From: an uncultured Sterolibacterium sp.
Lineage (GTDB): Bacteria; Pseudomonadota; Gammaproteobacteria; Burkholderiales; Rhodocyclaceae
Assembly (NCBI GenBank): GCA_903904605.1
Contig: CAIVDC010000007.1
Location: 1 to 39,054, forward strand
Direction of reading: 5' to 3'
Length of the DNA: 39,054 nt
The notes beneath the pieces are model-generated. The model was given only the letters and a program-made list of their open reading frames with translations, was not told the DNA's origin and ran no database searches. Made by a program: the position numbers and the translations under genes. This document shows, piece after piece, positions 15,410 to 23,628 of this stretch. Numbering within the stretch: the stretch's first letter is position 1; every line of letters begins with the position of its first letter.

Positions 15410-17242
15410 TTACGCCGGAAGCGCCGGCTCGACCTCGGGCTGTGCTTCGTCCTGTTGCTGCTGCAGAGCCCACATCTGGGCGTAGCTGCCGCCTTTTTCC
15501 AGCAGCGTGCGGTGGCTGCCGCGTTCGATGATGCGGCCCTGCTCGAGAACCAGTATCTCGTCAGCATTCATCACCGTCGACAGGCGGTGGGCGATCACCA
15601 GCGTGGTGTGGCCGATCGCCACCTGTTCGAGCTGGGCCTGGATGGCCTTCTCGGTCTTCGAGTCGAGCGCCGAGGTCGCCTCGTCGAAGATCAGGATGGG
15701 CGGGTTCTTCAGTAGCGCCCGGGCGATGGCGACGCGCTGCTTCTCTCCGCCCGAGAGCTTCAGCCCGCGCTCGCCGACGCTGGTCTGATAGCCGTCCGGC
15801 AGACGCGCGATGAAATCGTGCAGTTGTGCCGCGCAGGCGGCGGAGATCACTTCTTCGTGCGTCGCCTCGGGCCGCCCGTACTGGATGTTGTAGTAGAGGG
15901 TGTCGTTGAACAGCACCGTGTCCTGCGGCACGATGCCGATATTGGCGCGCAACGACGACTGGGTCAGCGCCCGGATGTCCGAACCGTTGATGCGGATGGC
16001 GCCGCCGCCGACATCGTAGAAGCGGTAGAGCAGGCGGGCCAGCGTCGACTTGCCCGAGCCGCTGTGCCCTACCACCGCCACCGTCTTGCCGGCGGGGATG
16101 GCAAAGTCCACGTCGAACAGGATCTGCCGCTTGGCATCGTAACCGAAGCTGACATGAGCGAAGGCGACGGAGCAAGGGCCGGCGTCCAGCGGCCGCGCGT
16201 CGGCGGCGTCCTGCACCTCGCGATGCTGTCTCAACAGGGTGAACATCCGCTCGATGTCGGTGAGCGACTGGCGGATCTCGCGGTAGAGGACGCCGAGGAA
16301 GTTCAGCGGAATGTAGAGCTGGATCAGGAAGGCATTGACCAGCACGATGTCGCCCACCGTCATGCTGCCCCGGGCCACGCCGGCAGCCGCCCGCCACATC
16401 ATCAGCGCCACGGCGCTCGATACGATCAGCGCCTGGCCCATATTGAGGAAGGAAAGCGAGCGCTGGCTCTTCACCTGGGCGGCTTCCCACTTCTGCAACT
16501 GCAGGTCGTAGCGCTGCGCCTCGTAGGCCTCGTTGTTGAAGTACTTGACCGTCTCGTAGTTGAGCAGGCTGTCCACGGCCCGGATGTTGGCTGCGGAATC
16601 CAGTTCGTTGGCCTCGCGGCGCAGGTGGGTGCGCCAGTTGGTGACGATCACCGTGAAACTGATGTAGATGCTCAGGGCGGCCACGGTGATCAGGACGAAG
16701 CCCCACTCGTATTTATAGGCCAGGACGCCCAGCACCATGGCGATCTCCACCAGCGTCGGCAGAATCGAATAGAGCGTGTAGCTGATCAGGGAGCCGATGG
16801 CGCGCGTGCCGCGTTCGATGTCGCGGGTCAGTCCGCCGGTCTGGCGCTCAAGGTGGAAGCGCAGGGAAAGTGCGTGCAAGTGTTCGAATACCTGCAGGGC
16901 GATGGCGCGCACCGCCTGCTGCGTCACCCGGGCGAACAGGAGTTCGCGCAATTCGGTGAACAGCGAGGTGGAAAAACGCAGCGCGCCGTAGGCAGCGAGC
17001 AGGCCAAGCGGCACCAGCATCGCCGCCTTCTCCGCAGGCATGCCCAGGGTATCGATGATGCTCTTGAACACCAGGGGCACCCCGACATTGGCGAGCTTGG
17101 CCCCGATCAGGCAGACCAGCGCGAAAATGACGCGGCCCTTCCATGCCCACAGGTAGGGAATCAGAGTCTTGACGGTTTGCCAGTCGTGACGCTCTTTCGG
17201 GGCCGGGCCCGGCAGGGCGACGGCATTTTGGCTTCTGCGCAT
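15410..17242 (-). CDS. Atm1-type ABC exporter (half-transporter)
   Basis: A 610-aa half-size ABC exporter: transmembrane domain at about residues 35-330 and ATPase at 355-595. Walker A GHSGSGKST is at 392-400, signature LSGGEKQR at 496-503, and Walker B ILIFDEATSALD near 516-527. The block LNYETVKYFNNE (227-238) is diagnostic of the Atm1/ABCB7/HMT1 group, which exports glutathione-linked species or supports metal and Fe-S homeostasis; the bacterial homologue from Novosphingobium handles glutathione and metal conjugates. Works as a homodimer in the inner membrane. It is followed, after 128 nt, by a sensor kinase gene on the same strand; no functional tie is evident. Confidence 0.9.
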   Translation of the reverse strand: MRRSQNAVALPGPAPKERHDWQTVKTLIPYLWAWKGRVIFALVCLIGAKLANVGVPLVFKSIIDTLGMPAEKAAMLVPLGLLAAYGALRFSTSLFTELRELLFARVTQQAVRAIALQVFEHLHALSLRFHLERQTGGLTRDIERGTRAIGSLISYTLYSILPTLVEIAMVLGVLAYKYEWGFVLITVAALSIYISFTVIVTNWRTHLRREANELDSAANIRAVDSLLNYETVKYFNNEAYEAQRYDLQLQKWEAAQVKSQRSLSFLNMGQALIVSSAVALMMWRAAAGVARGSMTVGDIVLVNAFLIQLYIPLNFLGVLYREIRQSLTDIERMFTLLRQHREVQDAADARPLDAGPCSVAFAHVSFGYDAKRQILFDVDFAIPAGKTVAVVGHSGSGKSTLARLLYRFYDVGGGAIRINGSDIRALTQSSLRANIGIVPQDTVLFNDTLYYNIQYGRPEATHEEVISAACAAQLHDFIARLPDGYQTSVGERGLKLSGGEKQRVAIARALLKNPPILIFDEATSALDSKTEKAIQAQLEQVAIGHTTLVIAHRLSTVMNADEILVLEQGRIIERGSHRTLLEKGGSYAQMWALQQQQDEAQPEVEPALPA

Positions 17243-17322
17243 GACGGGATTCTATCAGGACGGGTCGCAGGAACCCCGGCGAGGCTTTATCATGGCAGCT
17301 GGAAGACTCTTGGGGTAGCTGC

Positions 17323-17721
17323 GTGAGCGAAGAAAAACTCTGTCTGCCTGACATTCAGCCGACGCTGCGCGTGGTGCCGATGCCCGCGGACGTCAATGCC
17401 TCCGGCGACATCTTCGGCGGCTGGGTGATGTCCCAGGTGGACATCGCCGGCGGCTTTGCCGCCATGAAGCGTGCCCGCGGCCGCATCGCCACCGTCGCGG
17501 TCAATGCCTTCCAGTTCAAGCAGCCGATTTCCGTCGGCGATGTGGTGAGCTTCTATGCCGAGGTGATCCGCGTCGGCCGCACCTCCATCACAGTCGATGT
17601 CCAGGTGTACGCCGAGCGCCACCCTGCGGATCCAGTAGTGGTCAAAGTCACCGAGGCGACCCTGACCTACGTCGCGACCAATCTGGACGGAAGCAAGCGC
17701 GACGTCTCGCTCCTCCCCTGA
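17323..17721 (+). CDS. YciA-like acyl-CoA thioesterase
   Basis: A 132-aa cytoplasmic hotdog-fold thioesterase. The motif NASGDIFGGWVMSQVD (about residues 25-40) carries the Asn and Asp/Gly residues of the YciA/acyl-CoA hydrolase active site, and AVNAFQFKQPISVGDVV is the second family block. It would cleave a broad range of acyl-CoAs to recover CoA. The start is GTG; an ATG 31 nt upstream is in another frame and soon stops. The gene is divergent from the Atm1-type exporter and convergent with rnfH, with only 4 bases between the two stops. Confidence 0.9.
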   Translation: MSEEKLCLPDIQPTLRVVPMPADVNASGDIFGGWVMSQVDIAGGFAAMKRARGRIATVAVNAFQFKQPISVGDVVSFYAEVIRVGRTSITVDVQVYAERHPADPVVVKVTEATLTYVATNLDGSKRDVSLLP

Positions 17722-17725
17722 AGCA

Positions 17726-18016
17726 TCAAGCCCCGGGAGCGGCGCTGTCCTCGGCCTTGGCCTTCTTGGTCTTCACCGTCTTCGGATCGACCGTCAGCGG
17801 CGCGTAGATCTCAACGCGATCGCCGTCGGCGAGTTTGGCCTCCAGGGCAATGATCTTGCCGTAGACGCCCACCTTGTTTTTGGTCAGGTCGATCTCGGGA
17901 AACTGCCCGAGCAGCCCCGAGCGCTCTATGGCGTCCTTGACCGTGGCGCCATCGTCGAGTTCGACGGTGAGCCAGGCCTGGCGACGCGCGTTGCCGTATG
18001 CGACTCCGATCTTCAT
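17726..18016 (-). CDS. rnfH: RnfH family ubiquitin-fold protein
   Basis: A 96-aa protein of the RnfH (UPF0125) family, a beta-grasp ubiquitin-like fold often encoded at the end of rnf operons. Recognisable blocks are MKIGVAYGNARRQAWLTVEL, TVKDAIERSGLL and the C-terminal GDRVEIYAPLTVDPK. Its role is unsettled. ATG is preferred to a GTG two codons earlier because GGAGGTG lies at a correct distance from the ATG. It follows rnfE by 10 nt. Confidence 0.93.
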   Translation of the reverse strand: MKIGVAYGNARRQAWLTVELDDGATVKDAIERSGLLGQFPEIDLTKNKVGVYGKIIALEAKLADGDRVEIYAPLTVDPKTVKTKKAKAEDSAAPGA

Positions 18017-18026
18017 GCTCACCTCC

Positions 18027-18701
18027 CTACGCGGCGCTGTGGGCGCCGCCCATCTGGATGGCCTTGCCGGCGCGAACGTCGAAGATGCGCTTGACGACGA
18101 CGAGAAGCCCCGCGACCAGGAAACCGCCCGGCGGCAGGATCATCACCAGCACGCCGGTATTTTCCGGCAGGAAGCGCATCTCGAGGAACTTGAAGCCCGG
18201 GCCGAGCAGCAAGGAGGCGTCGGCGAACAGCGTGCCCGAACCGATGATCTCGCGCACCGCACCGATCGCGGTCAGCGCGAGGGTGAAGCCCAGGCCCATG
18301 AAGACGCCGTCGGCCAGCGACTTCAGCACCGGCTCCTTGGAAGCGAAGGCCTCGAGGCGGGCGAGCGGCAGGCAGTTCGAGACGATCAGGGCGATGAACA
18401 GGCCGAGCACCTTGTAAAGTTCATGCATCCAGGCGTTCATCATCAGATCGACCAGCGTCACCATGGAGGCGACGATCAGGATGTAGACCGGAATCCTCAC
18501 TTCCTGAGTGATCTTGTCGCGGAACATCGCCACCAGCAGACCCGAAGCGGCCATCACCGCGGCGGTCGCCAGGCCCATTCCCAAGCCGTTGGTGGCGCTG
18601 GTGGTCATGGCCATGGTCGGGCACATGCCGAGCAGCATGGACAGGACGCCGTTGTTGTCCCACAGGCCGTCCTTGACGATACGCCGGTATTCGGTCGCCA
18701 T
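18027..18701 (-). CDS. rnfE: Electron transport complex subunit RnfE
   Basis: Integral membrane subunit (224 aa, about six membrane segments) of the Rnf complex, which moves electrons between reduced ferredoxin and NAD coupled to ion flow. Family blocks are DNNGVLSMLLGMCPTMAMTT, NCLPLARLEAFASKEPVLKS and DGVFMGLGFTLALTAIGAVREI; the cysteines in GMCP and SNC bind the shared iron centre with RnfA. RnfE is a paralogue of RnfA and sits antiparallel to it. The ATG overlaps the rnfG stop by one base (TAATG). Confidence 0.95.
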   Translation of the reverse strand: MATEYRRIVKDGLWDNNGVLSMLLGMCPTMAMTTSATNGLGMGLATAAVMAASGLLVAMFRDKITQEVRIPVYILIVASMVTLVDLMMNAWMHELYKVLGLFIALIVSNCLPLARLEAFASKEPVLKSLADGVFMGLGFTLALTAIGAVREIIGSGTLFADASLLLGPGFKFLEMRFLPENTGVLVMILPPGGFLVAGLLVVVKRIFDVRAGKAIQMGGAHSAA

Positions 18702-19300
18702 TATTTCACCTCCATCATTTTCGCCTTGTTGGCGGCGAAGAATTCGAGACCGCCGCGCACTGCGCCGACCACGCCGCGCGGCGTGATCGTGGCGCCGGAG
18801 AACTGGTCGAAATAGCCGCCGTCCTTCTTCACCTTCCACTGGTCCGCCGGTGGATTGCCGAGGAAAAGGCCGGTGAACTTGAGTATCCAGCCGCTCTTCT
18901 TCTCCTCGACCTTGTCGCCCAGGCCCGGCGTTTCCTTGTGCGCCGTGACGCGCACGCCGAGAATGTGGCCTTCGGGGTCGAGGCCGAGCATCAGCTTGAT
19001 CGGGCCGCCATAGCCGATGCCGTGCACTTCGTAGGCGACGCCGGTCACCCGGCCTGCCTTCATGGCGCGGTAGATCGTCAACTCCTCACCTTGCCCGTCC
19101 TTCATGGCGATGGCATCGGTGACCGGGTTGTTGTCGTGGATCGCGGCGGGGATCACCTGGGCCAGCGAGGCCAGCCGGTCCTCCATGGCGCGCTCCTTGA
19201 TGGCCCCGACCGTGAGGCGGTCGGTGACCGCGAGGACGAGGCCGAAGCCCAGACAGAAGACGCCGAGGATCGTCGCGTGCTTGAGCGAGCCGTTCTTCAT
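18701..19300 (-). CDS. rnfG: Electron transport complex subunit RnfG (covalent FMN)
   Basis: A 199-aa single-pass subunit with an N-terminal membrane anchor (about residues 8-28) and an extracytoplasmic FMN-binding domain. The flavinylation motif SGAT is at 168-171 in DQFSGATITPRGVV; T171 is the predicted attachment site for FMN, added by ApbE, whose gene heads this operon. HKETPGLGDKVEEKKSGW is a second family block. Overlaps rnfD by 4 nt (ATGA) and rnfE by one base. Confidence 0.95.
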   Translation of the reverse strand: MKNGSLKHATILGVFCLGFGLVLAVTDRLTVGAIKERAMEDRLASLAQVIPAAIHDNNPVTDAIAMKDGQGEELTIYRAMKAGRVTGVAYEVHGIGYGGPIKLMLGLDPEGHILGVRVTAHKETPGLGDKVEEKKSGWILKFTGLFLGNPPADQWKVKKDGGYFDQFSGATITPRGVVGAVRGGLEFFAANKAKMMEVK

Positions 19301-20382
19301 TTCTGCCCCACCTTGTCATTGAGCGGCAGCGGCTCGCCGCGGCGCGTGCGGCCGAAGCCGCGCGGACGCGTATATTGATCGATGATCGGCGCCAGCGCAT
19401 TCATCAGCAGCACGGCGAAAGCCATGCCTTCCGGATAGCCGGCGAAATTGCGGATGATCCAGGTCAGGACGCCGACGCCGATGCCGAACCACAGCTGACC
19501 GAGCTTGGAGACGGGCGAGGTGACATAGTCGGTGGCGATGAAGAAGGCGCCGAGGAAGGTCGCGCCCGAGAACACATGGAACAGGCCGCTGGTGAAGCGC
19601 TCCGGATTGACCGCGTGGAACAGTGTGCCCATGATGAACAGCGAGCCGATCACGGTCAGCGGAATATGCCAGGAGATGACCCGCCGAACCATCAGGAACA
19701 GGCCGCCGGCAAGGATCAGCAGCGCCGAAGTTTCACCCAGGCTGCCGGCTCGGAAACCGAAGGCCATGTCCATCATATCCGGCACGTGCTGCATCGACGC
19801 GGAGACGGGGATGCCCCGCGACAGTTCGGTCTTGATGTAGCCCAGGGCCGAGGCCGCGCTCATCGTGTCGGGCTGCTTGCCGCCGAAGGTGATGTTGATG
19901 GCATCGGCGAGTCCCGGTGCGCCTGCTGAAAACAGGGGATGGGGGTTGACCCATGCGGTCATGACCACGGGGAAGGAGACCAGCACCGCGACCCGCGCCA
20001 CCATGGCCGGGTTGAAGACATTCTGGCCGAGACCGCCATAGGCGTGCTTGGCCAGGGGGATCGCGAACACCGCGCCGATCACTCCTATCCACCACGGTGC
20101 CCAGGGCGGCAGGCTCATCGCCAGGAGCCAGCCGGTCAGAACTGCCGAGCCGTCGCTTAGAGTCGAGGCCGCCGGCCGTCCCGCCGCCATTACGCACAGC
20201 GCCTCGGCGAAGCAGCAGGCGCCGACGGTGACCGCGAAAAGCAGGATCGCCGGCCAGCCGAAGAGGTACAGGTCGCACAGGGTGGCGGGCACGAGCGCCC
20301 AAAGCACCGCGGTCATGGTTTTCTGAACGGTGTTGGCCGTATGGGTAAACGGCCCGCTCCTGGTCTGGATCGCGGTAGTCAT
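19297..20382 (-). CDS. rnfD: Electron transport complex subunit RnfD
   Basis: Integral membrane subunit (361 aa, about nine to ten membrane segments), homologous to NqrB. TLSDGSAVLTGWLLAMSLPPWAPWW and GGLGQNVFNPAMVARV are strong family blocks, and SGATFLGAFFIATDYVTSP (near 272-290) is the conserved C-terminal membrane motif. The region expected to carry covalent FMN reads PDTMSAASALGYIK, with serine at about position 178 where threonine is usual. The ATG overlaps the rnfC stop by 4 nt; a longer in-frame reading would overlap most of the rnfC 3' end and is rejected. Confidence 0.94.
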   Translation of the reverse strand: MTTAIQTRSGPFTHTANTVQKTMTAVLWALVPATLCDLYLFGWPAILLFAVTVGACCFAEALCVMAAGRPAASTLSDGSAVLTGWLLAMSLPPWAPWWIGVIGAVFAIPLAKHAYGGLGQNVFNPAMVARVAVLVSFPVVMTAWVNPHPLFSAGAPGLADAINITFGGKQPDTMSAASALGYIKTELSRGIPVSASMQHVPDMMDMAFGFRAGSLGETSALLILAGGLFLMVRRVISWHIPLTVIGSLFIMGTLFHAVNPERFTSGLFHVFSGATFLGAFFIATDYVTSPVSKLGQLWFGIGVGVLTWIIRNFAGYPEGMAFAVLLMNALAPIIDQYTRPRGFGRTRRGEPLPLNDKVGQK

Positions 20383-21854
20383 GCGCTGGCCTTCTCTTCT
20401 GCGGCGGCGCCGCCCTTTTCCTTGCCGGCCGCGAGCTTGGCGGCCATGGCAGCCTGCTTGGCCGCGGCCGCGCGCTCGATGCGGGTGGCGTGCTCTTCGG
20501 CCAGCGTCTTGGTGCGCTCGATCTTGCGCTCTTCGCGGTTCTGTTCCATGAGCATGCCCTTGGCGTAGTTGAAATAGTGCACCAGCGGAATATGCGAGGG
20601 ACAGATCCAGGAGCAGCTTCCGCAGGAGACGCAATCCTGCACGCCCAGCCGGGCCGCGGCGTCGAGCTTGTCATTGCGGATGAAGGCCGCCATTTCCAAA
20701 GGCGACAGCCCGCAGGGGCAGATGGTGACGCACGTGCCGCAGCGGATGCAGGGACCGGGCGCGGCATCGTTGACCTCTTCCGGCGTCAGGGCGAGGATGC
20801 CCGAAGTGCCCTTGACCACCGGCACCTCCAGGCTGGGCAGGGGCTGGCCCATCATCGGTCCGCCGTTGACCAGGCGGCTGGGTTCGCTGTTGAAGCCGCC
20901 GCAGAAGGCGATCAGTTCCGATACCCGGGTGCCGATCGGCACCTCGATGTTCTTCGGCTCGCGCACGGCGCCGCCGCTCACCGTCAGCACGCGCGACAGG
21001 AGCGGCCGGCCGAGGCGCACCGCGTCGCGCACGGCGCGCGCCGTGGCGACGTTATGCACGACCACGCCGAGGTCCGCGGTGAGCTTCTTCGCCGGCGTCT
21101 CGCGTCCGGTGATGGCCTGGGTGAGATGTCTTTCGGAGCCCATCGGATACTGCACCGGCACGCCGATCACCTCGACGTTGCCGTAGGCGGAGGCGGCCCG
21201 GGCCATCGCCGCCAGCGCCTGCGGCTTGTTGTCCTCGATGGCCACCACGACCTTCGGCGCGCCCAGCGCATGGGCCATGATGCGTGCGCCGTCGACCACC
21301 TCATCGGCATGCTCGCGCATGACGCGGTCGTCGCAGGTCAGGTAGGGTTCGCACTCGGCGCCGTTGATCAGAAGGATTTCCAGCTTGAGCTGGATGCCCA
21401 GGTTCAGCTTCACCGCCGAGGGGAAGGCGGCGCCGCCCATGCCGACGATGCCCGAAGCGGCGACCCGGTCCTTGATCGCTTGCGGCGTGGCCGCGAAGGG
21501 ATCGGCGATCGGTTCCGGCAACTCGGCCCACTCGTCGCGGCCGTCGGCTTCCAGGATGATGGTCAGTTGCGCCAAGCCGGAAGGATGCGGCGCCGGCGCA
21601 TTGGTCACCGCGCTGATCCGGCCCGAGGTCGGCGCATGCTGCGGCGCCGACACCGCGCCCTGGCTGCGGGCGATCATCTGGCCCTTCTTGACCAGGTCGC
21701 CCGCTGCGACCAGGGTCTCGGCCGGGGCGCCGATATGCTGTTGCAGCGGGATGAACAGTTCCGTCGGCATGGGCAGGACGACGATGGCCTGCTCGCTCGC
21801 CAGTTCCTTGCGGTAATCGGGATGGATGCCGCCGCGTATGGGAAATAGTCTCAT
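20379..21854 (-). CDS. rnfC: Electron transport complex subunit RnfC
   Basis: Peripheral cytoplasmic subunit (491 aa) that handles NAD(H) and electrons. The NADH/FMN-binding region includes SGIVGMGGAAFPSAVKLN and INGAECEPYLTCDDR near residues 133-180. Two 4Fe-4S ferredoxin motifs are CIRCGTCVTICPCG (near 368-381) and CVSCGSCSWICPSHIP (near 406-421). The C-terminal tail (about 445-491) is a charged, alanine-rich helix, commonly present and variable in proteobacterial RnfC. Lies 13 nt after rnfB. Confidence 0.95.
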   Translation of the reverse strand: MRLFPIRGGIHPDYRKELASEQAIVVLPMPTELFIPLQQHIGAPAETLVAAGDLVKKGQMIARSQGAVSAPQHAPTSGRISAVTNAPAPHPSGLAQLTIILEADGRDEWAELPEPIADPFAATPQAIKDRVAASGIVGMGGAAFPSAVKLNLGIQLKLEILLINGAECEPYLTCDDRVMREHADEVVDGARIMAHALGAPKVVVAIEDNKPQALAAMARAASAYGNVEVIGVPVQYPMGSERHLTQAITGRETPAKKLTADLGVVVHNVATARAVRDAVRLGRPLLSRVLTVSGGAVREPKNIEVPIGTRVSELIAFCGGFNSEPSRLVNGGPMMGQPLPSLEVPVVKGTSGILALTPEEVNDAAPGPCIRCGTCVTICPCGLSPLEMAAFIRNDKLDAAARLGVQDCVSCGSCSWICPSHIPLVHYFNYAKGMLMEQNREERKIERTKTLAEEHATRIERAAAAKQAAMAAKLAAGKEKGGAAAEEKASA

Positions 21855-21867
21855 GTCGAATCAAGCC

Positions 21868-22407
21868 TCAGTGCAAGTACTGCCCGACTTCGGGCTTGGC
21901 CCAGTGCCAACTGGACAAGGTTACCGGGACCCGGCACATCTTGATGGCGTCGGTCGGGCAGACCTTGAAACACTTGGCGCAGCCGTGACACGCCTCGTTG
22001 ATGACGACGTGCATCTGCTTGGTGGCGCCGACGATGGCATCGACCGAGCACTCCTTGATGCAGCGGGTGCAGCCGATGCACAGGTTCTCCTCGATGACCG
22101 CATATTCAGGCCCCTTGTCCTGGTGGAGGGAGAGGTCCGCGGTCACGCCCAGTTTCTTCGCCAGGCTCTCGGCAACCGCGCGGCCCCCGGGCGGACATAC
22201 CGTCACCGGCGCCTCGCCCTTGGCCAGCGCCGCTGCCGCCAGCGCGCAGCCGACATAGCCGCATTGGCCGCAATTCGAACCGGGCAGCATGGCCTTCAGT
22301 TCTTCCTCCAGCGGGTTTTCCTCAACCGCGAGCAAGCGCGCGGCGATGCCGAGCAGGCCGCCCAGAGCGACGCCCATTACCGTAAGACTACCTACCGCGA
22401 CCAGCAT
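21868..22407 (-). CDS. rnfB: Electron transport complex subunit RnfB
   Basis: Iron-sulfur subunit (179 aa), the likely entry point for electrons from ferredoxin. It has an N-terminal membrane anchor (residues 3-25), a 4Fe-4S motif C46-x2-C49-x4-C54-x16-C71 (CGQCGYVGC ... CPPGG), and two ferredoxin-type clusters, CIGCTRCIKEC (110-120) and CHGCAKCFKVC (140-150). The protein is at the short end of the family: there are no extra C-terminal ferredoxin domains as in clostridial RnfB. Lies 18 nt after rnfA. Confidence 0.96.
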   Translation of the reverse strand: MLVAVGSLTVMGVALGGLLGIAARLLAVEENPLEEELKAMLPGSNCGQCGYVGCALAAAALAKGEAPVTVCPPGGRAVAESLAKKLGVTADLSLHQDKGPEYAVIEENLCIGCTRCIKECSVDAIVGATKQMHVVINEACHGCAKCFKVCPTDAIKMCRVPVTLSSWHWAKPEVGQYLH

Positions 22408-22425
22408 TGTTGATTCTCCTAATCC

Positions 22426-23004
22426 CTAGTGCGCACTCATGCCCGAAAAACCCATGAAAGACAGCGCCAGCAGGCTGGCGGTGATGAAGCCGATCGGCGG
22501 ACCGGCGAACAGGCGCGGCACCTCGGCCAGCACCAGGCGCTCGCGCAGGCCGGCGAAGAGCACCATGACCAGGCTGTAGCCGATCGAGGAAGCCAGCGCG
22601 AAGACCGTGCTGCCGATGAAGCTCATCTTGCCCTCGACGAGGAGCAGGCAGACGCCGAGCACGGCGCAGTTGGTGGTGATCAGCGGCAGGTAGATGCCGA
22701 GCATCTGGAACAGCGAGGGCGAGATCTTGCGCACCACCGCCTCGGTGAACTGCACCGAAGCGGCGATGACCAGGATGAAGGTCACCGTACGCAAATAACC
22801 GAGACCGTAGGGTTCGAGCAGGTAGTGTTCGACCGCCCAGTCGATCATCGCCGAGACGGTGATGCAGAAGGTCGTGGCGGCGCCCATGCCGACCGCGGTG
22901 TCGATGCGCGTGGTGACGCCCATGAACGAGCACAGGCCGAGGAAGCGCGCCAGGATGACGTTGTTCACCAGGGCCGCGCTGACAGCAATGAGCACATATT
23001 CCAT
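22426..23004 (-). CDS. rnfA: Electron transport complex subunit RnfA
   Basis: Integral membrane subunit (192 aa, about six membrane segments), paralogue of RnfE and homologue of NqrE. Family blocks are ALVNNVILARFLGLCSFMGVT, the QFTEAVVRKISPSLFQMLGIYLPLITTNCAVLG core, and SSIGYSLVMVLFAGLRERL. Cysteines in LGLC and TTNC contribute to the iron centre shared with RnfE. It follows rseC after 115 nt that contain a GC-rich hairpin (23023-23047). Confidence 0.96.
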   Translation of the reverse strand: MEYVLIAVSAALVNNVILARFLGLCSFMGVTTRIDTAVGMGAATTFCITVSAMIDWAVEHYLLEPYGLGYLRTVTFILVIAASVQFTEAVVRKISPSLFQMLGIYLPLITTNCAVLGVCLLLVEGKMSFIGSTVFALASSIGYSLVMVLFAGLRERLVLAEVPRLFAGPPIGFITASLLALSFMGFSGMSAH

Positions 23005-23022
23005 CGTTCAATCTCCATCTAA

Positions 23023-23047
23023 GCGCCCGCAAGGAAGCGACGGGCGC
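23023..23047. repeat. Hairpin in the rseC-rnfA gap
   Basis: Seven-base perfect inverted repeat GCGCCCG / CGGGCGC around an 11-base loop, 19 bases upstream of the rnfA ATG on the minus strand. It sits in the only sizeable gap of the rnf operon. No U-run follows in the minus direction. It could modulate mRNA processing or expression between rseC and rnfA. Confidence 0.4.
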
Positions 23048-23119
23048 CGGCTGTTTCTTTACGTTGCGTAAGTGGCCGTTGGGAAAATCTCGAACACGTC
23101 TTTCATGTCTCAACAGCCC

Positions 23120-23623
23120 CTAATCGATCCGGCAGGTTTCAGCGGGGCCGGCCCGGCGCACGAACACCGGCGTCATGGCTCCGCGCGCGGAGATGTGCCG
23201 CGAGCCCAGCCAGGTGCCGACGAAACCGAGCACCAGTCCGGCAGCCATGCTGATCATGGTGACGAAGTCGCTGCCGTAAAGCGCCTGGGCACTCAGGCCG
23301 GCGGCGAAGGCGATCGCCAGCGGCAGCACATAGACGGTGAGCGAAGCCTTGACCAGCGCGTTCTGGGCGATGCCGACGACGACACGTTCGCCGACCACCA
23401 TGCCGGAGCGGTTGATCATGGAGAAACGCCGCATCTCCAGCCGGCTCTCGATCGTGCCTATGCCCTTGGCGCCGCAGGCGCCCGATGAAGCGCAACTGCC
23501 GCAGCCGCCGGTCTGCTCGGGCACCAGCCAAGCCAGCGTGCCATCGACCTCGACGACGCGGGCGATGCCCTCGACCAGGTGCGAAGCTTCGGCAGCCACG
23601 GGGTTGGCGGCGGAAATGTTCAC
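23120..23623 (-). CDS. rseC: SoxR-reducing system protein RseC
   Basis: A 167-aa RseC/MucC family membrane protein. A short cytoplasmic cysteine-rich region, CGSCASSGACGAKG (C41, C44, C50), matches the family motif, followed by two membrane segments (about residues 95-115 and 120-142). In E. coli RseC acts with the Rsx (Rnf-like) complex to keep SoxR reduced and is also linked to sigma-E control. The start is GTG (MNISAAN), 5 nt after the apbE stop, so translation is probably coupled. A longer upstream reading overlaps apbE and is rejected. Confidence 0.92.
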   Translation of the reverse strand: MNISAANPVAAEASHLVEGIARVVEVDGTLAWLVPEQTGGCGSCASSGACGAKGIGTIESRLEMRRFSMINRSGMVVGERVVVGIAQNALVKASLTVYVLPLAIAFAAGLSAQALYGSDFVTMISMAAGLVLGFVGTWLGSRHISARGAMTPVFVRRAGPAETCRID

Positions 23624-23628
23624 GGAAC

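Noticed and set aside
15282..15473. N-terminal extension of the Cache-PAS kinase
   Set aside because: The extra residues are basic and low-complexity and precede the membrane segment without a ribosome site; MSIPRRSG is the natural start.
15818..17326. 502-codon plus-strand frame opposite the Atm1-type exporter
   Set aside because: Shadow frame of a gene with complete Walker and signature motifs.
19512..19571. SGAT in the RnfD C-terminal membrane region as the FMN site
   Set aside because: SGATFLGAFFIATD is a conserved transmembrane motif in RnfD; the flavin site is expected in the earlier extracytoplasmic loop, where this protein has serine.
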